Source: Clostridiales bacterium UBA7273
GTDB taxonomy: Bacteria; Bacillota; Clostridia; Oscillospirales; Oscillospiraceae
Length of the DNA stretch: 13,274 nucleotides
Assembly (NCBI GenBank): GCA_002472405.1
Contig: DKRV01000027.1
Location: 1 to 13,274, forward strand
Reading direction: 5' to 3'
Notes under the pieces: generated by a model
The model's database searches: none
What the model was told of the DNA's origin: nothing
What the model saw: the letters and a program-made list of their open reading frames with translations, nothing else
Made by a program: the position numbers and the translations under genes
Shown here: positions 1 to 5,574 of the stretch, in pieces
How the letters are laid out: the number at the start of each line of letters is the position of its first letter
How positions within the stretch are numbered: the first letter of the stretch is position 1

Positions 1-34
1 TACCGGACATTTTTGATGGCTATTAATCTAATCA

Positions 35-57
35 CGAGTGGGGCCTTTGCCCCCTCG
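35..57. other. GC-rich hairpin near the left edge
   Basis: On either strand CGAG + GGGGC (35-44, with one bulged base at 39) pairs with GCCCC + CTCG (49-57) around a four-base loop, giving a 9-bp stem. No T-run follows on either side, so it is not a convincing intrinsic terminator. It lies about 30 bases downstream, on the minus strand, of a weak promoter-like pair: TTGCAG at 109-114 and TATAGA at 85-90, with an 18-base spacer. It may therefore belong to the leader of a gene beyond the left edge. No riboswitch consensus was recognised. Confidence 0.3.
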
Positions 58-127
58 CGCTCCCCTGCTGCTCAATTTTCTTTATCTATAGCATAATTTT
101 TTGCCAGTCTGCAAAAGTTTATAAACT

Positions 128-171
128 GCCGTGCACTTTGCATCGGCACCGCCTTTGTGGGCAAACGGCGC
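128..171 (-). terminator. Two tandem hairpins after thiD, possible operon 3' end
   Basis: Downstream of the thiD stop, the minus-strand transcript can form a hairpin from GCGCCGTTTG (171-162) and CAAAGGCGGTGC (157-146), with a CCCA loop and a GG bulge. A second hairpin follows at 147-128: GCCG-A-TGCA, loop AAG, TGCA-CGGC. No clear U-tract follows, so these may be 3' stabilising structures or a poor terminator. The remaining bases of 1-201 hold no gene that I can support. Confidence 0.3.
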
Positions 172-201
172 TTATCTTCGACGCGCGGCATTTTACCAAA
201 A

Positions 202-1011
202 TTATTTTTCCGCTTCCTTTGAAAACTCGCCGCCGAGCGCGAACGCATGGTTCATCGGGCCGCGGCCCTTGCCCAGGTCGAGCATTGCTCCGAGCGCGCC
301 GGATATATAGTCCTTTGCGCGGCGAACCGAGGTTTTCAGGTCATAACCCTTGGCGAGGTTTGACGCGATCGCGCTAGAAAGGGTGCAGCCCGTGCCGTGG
401 GTGTTGGGATTATCTATGCGCTTTCCCTCAAACCAGCAGCACTCGCCGTCGGAATACAGCAGGTCGTTTGCGTCGTTTACGCTGTGTCCACCTTTGAGTA
501 GCACCGCACAGCCGTGCTCGCGTCCTATCTTTTCGGCCGCCTTGAGCATGTCCTCTTCGTTTTCTATCTTCATTCCTGAAAGGATCTCACCCTCGGGGAT
601 ATTCGGCGTTATCACCGTGCAGATCGGGAAAAGCTCGTCCGCAAGAGTCTGCACGGCGTCGGTTTTCATAAGCGCCGAGCCGCTCGTTGCGACCATGACA
701 GGGTCAACTACGATGTTTTTAGCGTCATAATGCCTGAGTCTGTCGGCTATGACGCGGATAAGCTCCGAGGACGATACCATGCCGATCTTAACGGCATCAG
801 GGTATATATCCTCAAACACCGCGTCGAGCTGCTGGCGCAAAAACTCGGGCGATGCCTCTTCGATCGCAGAAACGCCGGTCGTGTTCTGCGCGGTGAGCGC
901 CGTTATCGCGCTCATGGCAAAAACGCCGTTCATGGTCATTGTCTTGATATCCGCCTGGATACCGGCTCCGCCGCTGGAGTCGCTTCCTGCGATGGTGAGT
1001 GCTGTTTTCAT
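202..1011 (-). CDS. thiD: Bifunctional hydroxymethylpyrimidine kinase / phosphomethylpyrimidine kinase
   Basis: This enzyme phosphorylates 4-amino-5-hydroxymethyl-2-methylpyrimidine (HMP) twice to HMP-PP, the pyrimidine half of thiamine, in the cytoplasm. The 269-residue length is normal for the ribokinase-fold ThiD family. Visible motifs are the N-terminal AGSDSSGGAGIQAD (residues 8-21, substrate loop), VDPVMVATSG (102-111), ITPNIPE (134-140), LLKGGHS (171-177) and the anion-hole/catalytic HGTGC (205-209). The start is an ATG preceded by AAAGGAG about seven bases upstream; this SD overlaps the end of the HAD gene, which stops at 1024. It is the last gene of the thi operon, 12 bases after its neighbour. 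Co-location with thiM and thiE supports a role in salvage of HMP. I see no missing key residue. Confidence 0.96.
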   Translation of the reverse strand: MKTALTIAGSDSSGGAGIQADIKTMTMNGVFAMSAITALTAQNTTGVSAIEEASPEFLRQQLDAVFEDIYPDAVKIGMVSSSELIRVIADRLRHYDAKNIVVDPVMVATSGSALMKTDAVQTLADELFPICTVITPNIPEGEILSGMKIENEEDMLKAAEKIGREHGCAVLLKGGHSVNDANDLLYSDGECCWFEGKRIDNPNTHGTGCTLSSAIASNLAKGYDLKTSVRRAKDYISGALGAMLDLGKGRGPMNHAFALGGEFSKEAEK

Positions 1012-1023
1012 GTTGTGCTCCTT

Positions 1024-1683
1024 TCAGTCCGATGCAAAGCAAAGAAATGTTTCCGGCTTGCAGAAGTCGGTTATATAACAGTCGCTGAGCGCTTTAAGCT
1101 CCTCGGCCCGTTTTTCGCTTTTATCGTATACTCCGACAAGAATAAATCCGTCGCGCTTTGCCGTCCGCGCCGCGTGGATCGCATCCTCGAAAACCGCCGT
1201 TTCGCTTTTGGCCGTTCCGAGTGCATTCAGACATGCGCGGAAAATTTCCGGCTCGTCCTTGCCGCTGCCGACCTCGGCACATGTGAGTATACCGTCAAAA
1301 TACTTTTCCATATCGCAGCGGCGCAGCGCGGCCAAAACATGGTCGTGCTCGCTTGCCGTTGCAACGGTCATTTTCACGCCGCTGCCTTGAAGCAGATCGA
1401 GAAACTCACGCACGCCGGGCTTGGGCTGCACAAGGTCATAGTAAAAATGCCTGACCATTTTGTTTATGCCGTCCTCGATCTCGGCGGTCGTCATTTCAAG
1501 GTCATACTCGCTCTTAAAATATGACGCTGTCTGGCTCAGGCTCAGCGCGCAAACGGCTTCGTTTACGTCTGGTCTCGGAGCAACACCGATCGAGGCGAGG
1601 TAGGTTTCCCCGGCGGTGTCCCATATGAACATAGAGTCAAACAGCGTCCCGTCAAAATCGAATATTGCGCCCTTTATCTTCAT
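1024..1683 (-). CDS. HAD-superfamily phosphatase in thi operon, candidate thiamine-phosphate phosphatase
   Basis: This is a 219-residue haloacid-dehalogenase hydrolase with all four motifs: DFDGT (residues 9-13; nucleophile Asp9, acid/base Asp11), Thr109 in TVATAS, Lys142 in GSGKDEPE, and Glu166-Asp167 in FEDA. The segment between motifs I and II (about 15-90) is an alpha-helical C1 cap, as in the phosphoglycolate phosphatase / beta-phosphoglucomutase-like subfamily. I chose the ATG at 1683 because it overlaps the thiE stop as ATGA (1680-1683), typical of translational coupling; a longer frame to 1725 lies wholly inside thiE. It sits between thiE and thiD, so it probably acts on a thiamine intermediate. 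Dephosphorylation of thiamine monophosphate, followed by thiamine pyrophosphokinase elsewhere, would replace ThiL, which is absent here. The substrate is inferred, not shown. A general sugar-phosphatase role remains possible. Confidence 0.9.
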   Translation of the reverse strand: MKIKGAIFDFDGTLFDSMFIWDTAGETYLASIGVAPRPDVNEAVCALSLSQTASYFKSEYDLEMTTAEIEDGINKMVRHFYYDLVQPKPGVREFLDLLQGSGVKMTVATASEHDHVLAALRRCDMEKYFDGILTCAEVGSGKDEPEIFRACLNALGTAKSETAVFEDAIHAARTAKRDGFILVGVYDKSEKRAEELKALSDCYITDFCKPETFLCFASD

Positions 1684-2321
1684 GCGCACACCATGTTTTC
1701 GGACAGGGCCTTGAGCGTTCTGCACTCGCTTTCTATATCCTCCGCGCCAAAGATCGCGCTGACGAGAGCAACTCCGTCAACACCCGTGCCGGAAAGCTGC
1801 ATGATATTGCTCTCGGATATGCCGCCGATGGCGACGACCGGGATATCGACCGCCGCGCAGATATCGCGCAGAGTCTCCTTGGGCAGAACATCGGCATTTG
1901 CCTTTGTCGAGGTCGAGAACATAGCCCCGACGCCGAGGCAGTCGGCTCCGTTTTCAACGGCCTTGAGAGCCTCCTCAACGGTGTGCACAGAAACGCCGAG
2001 CATCATGCCGTCGCCGATCTTCTCGCGCACCTTGCTTGCTGCCATGTCCTCCTGCCCGACGTGAACGCCGTCGGCGTGGCACTTCACGGCAACGTCAACG
2101 TTGTCGTTGACGAAAAACGGCACGGAGTATTTTCTACACAGCGCGCCGATCTCGACAGCTTCGGCGAGAAACTCGTCGTCGTTAAGCTCCTTTTCGCGAA
2201 GCTGCACGCAGGTAGCGCCGCCCTTGAGCGCGGATTCGACCTGCTCGTAAAGGCTTTGCTTTCCGACCCATGCCCTGTCCGTCACGGCGTACAGAAGCAT
2301 GTACTTTTTATCGCACTTCAT
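1680..2321 (-). CDS. thiE: Thiamine-phosphate synthase
   Basis: ThiE condenses HMP-PP with hydroxyethylthiazole phosphate to thiamine monophosphate, releasing pyrophosphate. This 213-residue TIM-barrel shows YAVTDRAW (residues 11-18), VQLREK (39-44), FFVNDNVDVA (69-78; Asn72 and Asp73 region), DGVHVGQEDM (84-93), LGVGAMFSTSTK (129-140, the phosphate/pyrophosphate loop) and VVAIGGIS (162-169). I chose the ATG at 2321 because GAGGAAGG lies eight bases upstream. A TTG at 2339 would add six residues but has no better signal. The gene overlaps the thiM stop (2308) by 14 bases and its own stop overlaps the HAD start, so the three genes are translationally coupled. Confidence 0.95.
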   Translation of the reverse strand: MKCDKKYMLLYAVTDRAWVGKQSLYEQVESALKGGATCVQLREKELNDDEFLAEAVEIGALCRKYSVPFFVNDNVDVAVKCHADGVHVGQEDMAASKVREKIGDGMMLGVSVHTVEEALKAVENGADCLGVGAMFSTSTKANADVLPKETLRDICAAVDIPVVAIGGISESNIMQLSGTGVDGVALVSAIFGAEDIESECRTLKALSENMVCA

Positions 2322-3129
2322 ATTTTGCACCTTCCTCAAGCTGTTCGGGAGTCAGATTATAAATTGCATCAATGATATAGTTTCGGTAAGAAGAGTTGCC
2401 GTCCATGGAGCCGAGCCTGTCATGCGCTATCTCGCCGGCAAGCCCCATCGCACACACCGCCGCCGCAGCAGCCTCAAGCACATTGTCGGGGTTTGCGGTG
2501 ATAAATGCCGCCGTCATGGCCGAAAGCTGGCAGCCGGTGCCGGTTATGGACGACATCATGGCGTTGCCGTTGCGGATGCAGAAGGCTCTGTCGGCATCGG
2601 CGACAATGTCGATAGCGCCGGTTATCGCGATAACGGCTCCGGTCTCGCGCGCGAAGGCTTTTGCAAATTTCACTGCGTCATCAAGATTTTCATCTGTCAC
2701 CTTATCGGCAACGTCGGCATCGACGCCCTTGGTTGTTCCGCTGCCGGAGGCAATGGTTTTTATCTCGGAAATGTTTCCGCGGATGACGGAAAACTTCACC
2801 TCGCGCACAAGGCCGAGCGCCGTTTCCGTGCGTAGGCTCGACGCGCCGGCGCCGACGGGGTCGAGAACGACGGGGTGTCCCAGCTCGTTTGCCCTTTTGC
2901 CTGCAATGTGCATCGACTCTATTGTGCGGCTGTTTAGCGTTCCGATATTAATATTAAGGCCTGAGCACACGCTCGTGATCTCCGCAACCTCGGCCTTGTC
3001 GTCGGCCATGATCGGTGATGCGCCGCACGCGAGCACGATATTCGCACAGTCGTTGACCGTGACGTAATTTGTGATATTATGAATAAGAGGGCATTTTGCT
3101 CTTACGTTTTCAAGCATTTTTCCAAGCAT
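2308..3129 (-). CDS. thiM: Hydroxyethylthiazole kinase
   Basis: ThiM phosphorylates 4-methyl-5-(2-hydroxyethyl)thiazole (HET) with ATP, feeding salvaged thiazole to ThiE. The 273-residue ribokinase-fold protein has HNITNYVTVNDCAN (17-30), the GASPIMADD substrate segment (36-44), LDPVGAGAS (89-97) and the catalytic TGTGCQLSAM with Cys200. The ATG at 3129 is preceded by TGAGGAGGAAA, a strong SD whose first bases form the thiW stop codon (3143-3145). This ties its translation to that of thiW. An internal ATG at residue 5 is less well placed. The presence of thiM next to thiW marks this operon as a thiazole salvage route rather than de novo synthesis; no thiC, thiG, thiH or thiS is in the window. 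Confidence 0.96.
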   Translation of the reverse strand: MLGKMLENVRAKCPLIHNITNYVTVNDCANIVLACGASPIMADDKAEVAEITSVCSGLNINIGTLNSRTIESMHIAGKRANELGHPVVLDPVGAGASSLRTETALGLVREVKFSVIRGNISEIKTIASGSGTTKGVDADVADKVTDENLDDAVKFAKAFARETGAVIAITGAIDIVADADRAFCIRNGNAMMSSITGTGCQLSAMTAAFITANPDNVLEAAAAAVCAMGLAGEIAHDRLGSMDGNSSYRNYIIDAIYNLTPEQLEEGAKYEVR

Positions 3130-3142
3130 TTCGGTTTCCTCC

Positions 3143-3661
3143 TCACTGTGTCAGCGAAAGCTGCATACGGCCGAGAACTCCGGCCTTTTTAAGGCTGTAT
3201 ATCAAGACTGCGGATATCGCTGCGCCGCCTGCCGTTGATACGAAAAACGGGATGATGTATGCGTAAAACGCGATGGCCGCGGCCGACTGACCCATGAAGT
3301 ATATTGCCACGGGATAGGCGCACAGGCCGCCGAGGACTGCCGTGCCGAACACCTCGCCGATAAGCGTTGCGGCAATGTTGCCGGTCTTTTTATAAACAAG
3401 ACCGCACAGAAGCGCACCGAACATACTTCCGGGGAACGCCATGAGGCTGCCGAGTCCGAGCAGATTGCGGATAAGCGAGGCGACAAACGCCGCACCGACC
3501 CCGTATGCCGGGCCAAGCAGCACCGCGCATATGATGTTCACCATATGCTGAACCGGCGCGCACTTGCTGCCGAACACGGGAAAGGAAAACAGGCTTCCCA
3601 CGACCGCAACGGCACAGAGGATACTCGCCGTCGCAAGCTTTTTTGTATTAACTTTTTTCAT
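3143..3661 (-). CDS. thiW: ThiW, thiazole-specific S component of an energy-coupling factor transporter
   Basis: This 172-residue integral membrane protein has about five or six hydrophobic segments (roughly 9-30, 40-70, 74-92, 97-122 and 128-163). It carries signature stretches of the ThiW family such as PVQHMVN (36-42), the LGP...AF..SLIRN region (49-66) and AFPGSM (75-80). Family members bind the thiazole moiety (HET) outside the membrane and work with a shared EcfA/EcfA'/EcfT module encoded elsewhere; none is present in the window. The ATG has AAGGAG eight bases upstream. It is the first gene after a TPP riboswitch, a terminator and a 334-base leader. The positively charged N terminus (KKVNTKK) fits an inside-facing start with no cleaved signal. 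Confidence 0.92.
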   Translation of the reverse strand: MKKVNTKKLATASILCAVAVVGSLFSFPVFGSKCAPVQHMVNIICAVLLGPAYGVGAAFVASLIRNLLGLGSLMAFPGSMFGALLCGLVYKKTGNIAATLIGEVFGTAVLGGLCAYPVAIYFMGQSAAAIAFYAYIIPFFVSTAGGAAISAVLIYSLKKAGVLGRMQLSLTQ

Positions 3662-3995
3662 TTTTATTTCTCCTTCGGAATAAGCTGACGAGAGTTGAGC
3701 CCATATCGGTTTTGACGGGCAGATTTTCGCCCGTCAAGACAAAAAAGGCGAAAACAGCCGGAAGGGTGCGTCGAAAGGCAATATGTGTTCGGCTCTATTC
3801 AGCTTAAGAAAGCGGCTGTATTTATACCTGTATGCAGCGACGCTTCCATGCGTAAAATTCAGCCCGTCGATCCCGGCTGTCTGGAAGTTCGGTCGATGCT
3901 TGCTGGCATCCTCTCACGCCGGAACACGGCTTCCCATCGCTGTCATACAGAACTCAGGGCGCTCCCCCTCAGTCCGCTTCTCCTTTCCAAAAGAT
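3662..3995 (-). ncRNA. Long structured leader between the TPP terminator and thiW
   Basis: This 334-base stretch carries no supportable gene but is rich in complementary segments in the minus-strand RNA. The outer helix pairs ACAGCCGG (3880-3873) with CCGGCTGT (3761-3754). Nested inside it, GCGTCG (3843-3838) pairs with CGACGC (3773-3768). An alternative hairpin, CTTCCA (3887-3882) with TGGAAG (3848-3843), excludes the inner helix. Downstream, TTTTCGCC (3754-3747) can pair with GGCGAAAA (3731-3724), or TTGACGGGC (3737-3729) with GCCCGTCAA (3720-3712); these two hairpins share bases and cannot coexist. Competing folds of this kind are usual in riboregulators. No known Rfam consensus is recognised. 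Small reading frames on both strands lack ribosome binding sites. It may be a second regulatory RNA or only a structured leader. Confidence 0.45.
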
Positions 3996-4028
3996 AAAAA
4001 AACGAAGGCACCTGATCCGGCGCCTCCG
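3996..4028 (-). terminator. Intrinsic terminator of the TPP riboswitch
   Basis: In the minus-strand RNA, CGGAGGCGCC (4028-4019) pairs over ten positions with GGTGCCTTCG (4012-4003), with two G-U wobbles, around the loop GGATCA. Seven uridines follow at once (4002-3996). It begins about 14 bases after the aptamer. The segment ATCAGGT (4016-4010), spanning loop and 3' arm, is complementary to ACCTGAT inside the aptamer, which offers an antiterminator pairing when TPP is absent. Confidence 0.88.
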
Positions 4029-4041
4029 TAAAAAATCGTTG

Positions 4042-4131
4042 ATGACTTCCTCCGGCGGCATTATCCGCATCAGGTTAAAGGGTCGAAGGTATGTCCTTCC
4101 TCTCAGCCTGTCAGCACAAGCTCCCCTGTTT
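4042..4131 (-). promoter_or_regulatory. TPP riboswitch (THI element)
   Basis: The minus-strand RNA carries the thi-box landmarks in order: ACAGGGGAGC (about 4129-4120), the near-invariant GCTGAGAGG (from about 4107, with CTGAGA at 4106-4101), a P3 hairpin with GAAGG/CCTTC arms, GACCCTTTAACCTGATG (from about 4083), GGATAATGCC and GGAGGAAGTC (ending near 4044). These form the pyrimidine-binding and pyrophosphate-binding arms of the TPP aptamer. It starts just after the promoter and controls the thiamine salvage operon. Binding of TPP is expected to release the terminator at 3996-4028 and switch the operon off. Confidence 0.95.
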
Positions 4132-4143
4132 TTTTGCCTGCCC

Positions 4144-4172
4144 ATTATACTACCGGCAGTCCAAAATTGCAA
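4144..4172 (-). promoter_or_regulatory. Sigma-A type promoter of the thi operon
   Basis: On the minus strand, TTGCAA (4172-4167) is separated by exactly 17 bases from a perfect TATAAT (4149-4144). Transcription should start near 4137, a few bases ahead of the TPP aptamer. The -35 hexamer is its own reverse complement. Confidence 0.85.
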
Positions 4173-4238
4173 TAGCGTTATAAACTTTTAGGGGATATGA
4201 TTTTCACAGTTATCAGATCAGATAAAAGGAGTATTAGC

Positions 4239-5345
4239 ATGCAGTACAAAAATTTCAAAAACGAGATCTCGCTTTCGCGGCTGGGAATGGGCACCATGCG
4301 TCTGCCCACCTGCGGCAGCAGCTCCGATATTGATTACGAAAAGGCGCAGGCAATCATAGACTCTGCCATGAAAAGCGGCATAAACTACTACGACACCGCC
4401 TACATCTATCACGGCGGAAGATCCGAAGAGTTCCTCGGTGCCGCGCTGGCCAAATATCCGCGCGACAGCTTTTATGTTGCCGATAAGTTCAATTTCCAGG
4501 CCGAGCCGGACTATCGCAAGCAGTTTGCAGAGCAGCTCCGACGGCTGAAAATGGATCGCATCGACTTCTATCTGCTCCACGGCATTCAGGATTCCTTTGT
4601 CGATGATATCCTCGCAAGCGGCGCAATCGAGTATTTTGACTCGCTCAAAAAGGAGGGAAAGATCCGCTATTTCGGCTTTTCCTTCCACGGAAGTCCGCAG
4701 GTGCTGCGCAAGCTCATCGACGCCTATCCGTGGGATTTCGTCCAGATACAGCTTAACTATTACGACTGGTACTGCACCGGCGCAAAGGAGCTTTACGACA
4801 TTTTGGAGCAGGCCAATATCCCCGTCATGGTCATGGAGCCTGTTCACGGCGGAATGCTCGCAAGGCTGCGCGCGGACGCCGCCGAGGTGCTTGCGCAGCT
4901 TGGCGCAGAGTGCTCGCAGGCGTCTTGGGCTATCCGGTGGGTGCTGAGCCGGCCGCAGGTTCAGGTCATTTTAAGCGGCATGTCCGACACGGATCAGCTT
5001 GCCGACAATGCAGCGACAGTCTCGGCCTCGCTCCCACTCTCGGATGCGGAAAACGAAGCTATTCGCAAGGCTGCTATGCTGCAATACGCCGGCGTCGCCG
5101 TTGCCTGCACCGGCTGCCGCTACTGCTGCCCGAATTGCCCGAAGGGGCTGGATATTCCGCTTCTTCTGCGCGCTTATAACGACGCGAAGATCGGCGGAGC
5201 TTGGAGGCTGACAAGCGTTTTGGCTCTGCCCGAGGACAAGCGTCCGACAAGCTGCATCGGCTGCGAAGCCTGCATGCGCCATTGTCCGCAGAGCTTCGAA
5301 ATTCCGAAATACATGCAGGAAATGAAGCAAATGATGCAAAAGTGA
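4239..5345 (+). CDS. Aldo/keto reductase with C-terminal 2[4Fe-4S] ferredoxin domain
   Basis: This 368-residue protein consists of an AKR TIM barrel (about 10-285) with the catalytic tetrad Asp52 (YDTA), Tyr57 (AYIY), Lys83 (ADKFN) and His114 (LLHG). A ferredoxin-like tail follows with two complete CxxCxxCxxxCP motifs, CTGCRYCCPNCP (from residue 290) and CIGCEACMRHCP (from 339). The tail suggests electron exchange with ferredoxin; the physiological substrate is unknown. I chose the ATG at 4239 because AAAGGAG lies seven bases upstream and the family signature begins soon after. An ATG at 4197 in the same frame has no SD. The gene diverges from the thi operon. A TATGAT at 4196-4201 is the only -10 candidate seen and lacks a good -35. 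It ends at a strong terminator, so it is likely transcribed alone. Confidence 0.92.
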   Translation: MQYKNFKNEISLSRLGMGTMRLPTCGSSSDIDYEKAQAIIDSAMKSGINYYDTAYIYHGGRSEEFLGAALAKYPRDSFYVADKFNFQAEPDYRKQFAEQLRRLKMDRIDFYLLHGIQDSFVDDILASGAIEYFDSLKKEGKIRYFGFSFHGSPQVLRKLIDAYPWDFVQIQLNYYDWYCTGAKELYDILEQANIPVMVMEPVHGGMLARLRADAAEVLAQLGAECSQASWAIRWVLSRPQVQVILSGMSDTDQLADNAATVSASLPLSDAENEAIRKAAMLQYAGVAVACTGCRYCCPNCPKGLDIPLLLRAYNDAKIGGAWRLTSVLALPEDKRPTSCIGCEACMRHCPQSFEIPKYMQEMKQMMQK

Positions 5346-5362
5346 GCTTTTCCATAATAGTT

Positions 5363-5400
5363 AAAAGGCATTGCCGATTGCAAGATCGGCAATGCCTTTT
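5363..5400. terminator. Perfect 16-bp bidirectional terminator hairpin
   Basis: AAAAGGCATTGCCGAT (5363-5378) pairs without mismatch with ATCGGCAATGCCTTTT (5385-5400) around a six-base loop. Both strands end the stem in TTTT. It lies 17 bases after the aldo/keto reductase stop and is also the first strong terminator downstream of herA on the minus strand, so it can serve both converging units. Confidence 0.88.
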
Positions 5401-5500
5401 GATTTGAAAAATCATTCCCATTCGCTCCTGCAATCCGTAAGCTAAACGATTTTGTATAGGTCATTTAGCACAGATTATCAGGATTATTTGCATTACCTAT

Positions 5501-5543
5501 AAATCTTGGACTATCAAGATTTTTGTTGTCACTGTGTTGTCAC
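5501..5543. repeat. AT-rich inverted repeat plus tandem direct repeat at the island's left junction
   Basis: AAATCTTG (5501-5508) and CAAGATTT (5515-5522) form an 8-bp hairpin with a six-base loop. Immediately after it, TGTTGTCAC occurs twice (5524-5532 and 5535-5543), two bases apart. The 175-base gap between the bidirectional terminator and the herA stop is otherwise featureless. Base composition changes from GC-rich to AT-rich here, so the repeats may mark an integration junction. No second copy of the repeat was seen at the right end. Confidence 0.45.
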
Positions 5544-5574
5544 AGGATGTCTGGTTTCAAAGCTTTAATTCGAG

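Noticed and set aside
730..1524. Long plus-strand open frame of 264 codons opposite thiD and the HAD gene
   Set aside because: It is a shadow of GC-rich coding sequence on the minus strand; the opposite-strand proteins have full catalytic motifs and SDs, and this one has neither.
3712..3737. TTGACG on the minus strand as a secondary promoter for thiW
   Set aside because: No acceptable -10 lies 16-18 bases downstream; the bases are better explained by the 9-bp hairpin.
3790..3900. Short minus-strand leader peptides of about 10-16 codons upstream of thiW
   Set aside because: None has a ribosome binding site or a run of regulatory codons.
3855..3950. Cobalamin-riboswitch-like segments (GGGAAGCC, CCGGC and AGCCGGGATCGACGGGCT) in the minus-strand leader
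   Set aside because: The conserved GCCACTG core is missing, the B12-box match is poor and the spacing is too short, so the likeness is probably chance GC-rich pairing.
3783..4031. Plus-strand open frames of 82 and 70 codons in the thi leader
   Set aside because: They run antisense to the riboswitch terminator and the structured leader, have no Shine-Dalgarno sequence, and their translations are rich in Ser/Arg/Pro with no family resemblance.
5415..5440. GAATGGGAATGA on the minus strand, resembling the 3' end of guaA, a known integration site
   Set aside because: Only the final Trp-Glu-stop would match, a stop codon lies just upstream in that frame, and no integrase is present.
5501..5522. 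AT-rich hairpin as the terminator of herA
   Set aside because: On the minus strand no U-tract follows the stem; the perfect hairpin at 5363-5400 is the better end.
5524..5543. Start of a CRISPR array
   Set aside because: There are only two 9-base copies, two bases apart, with no spacers and no cas genes.
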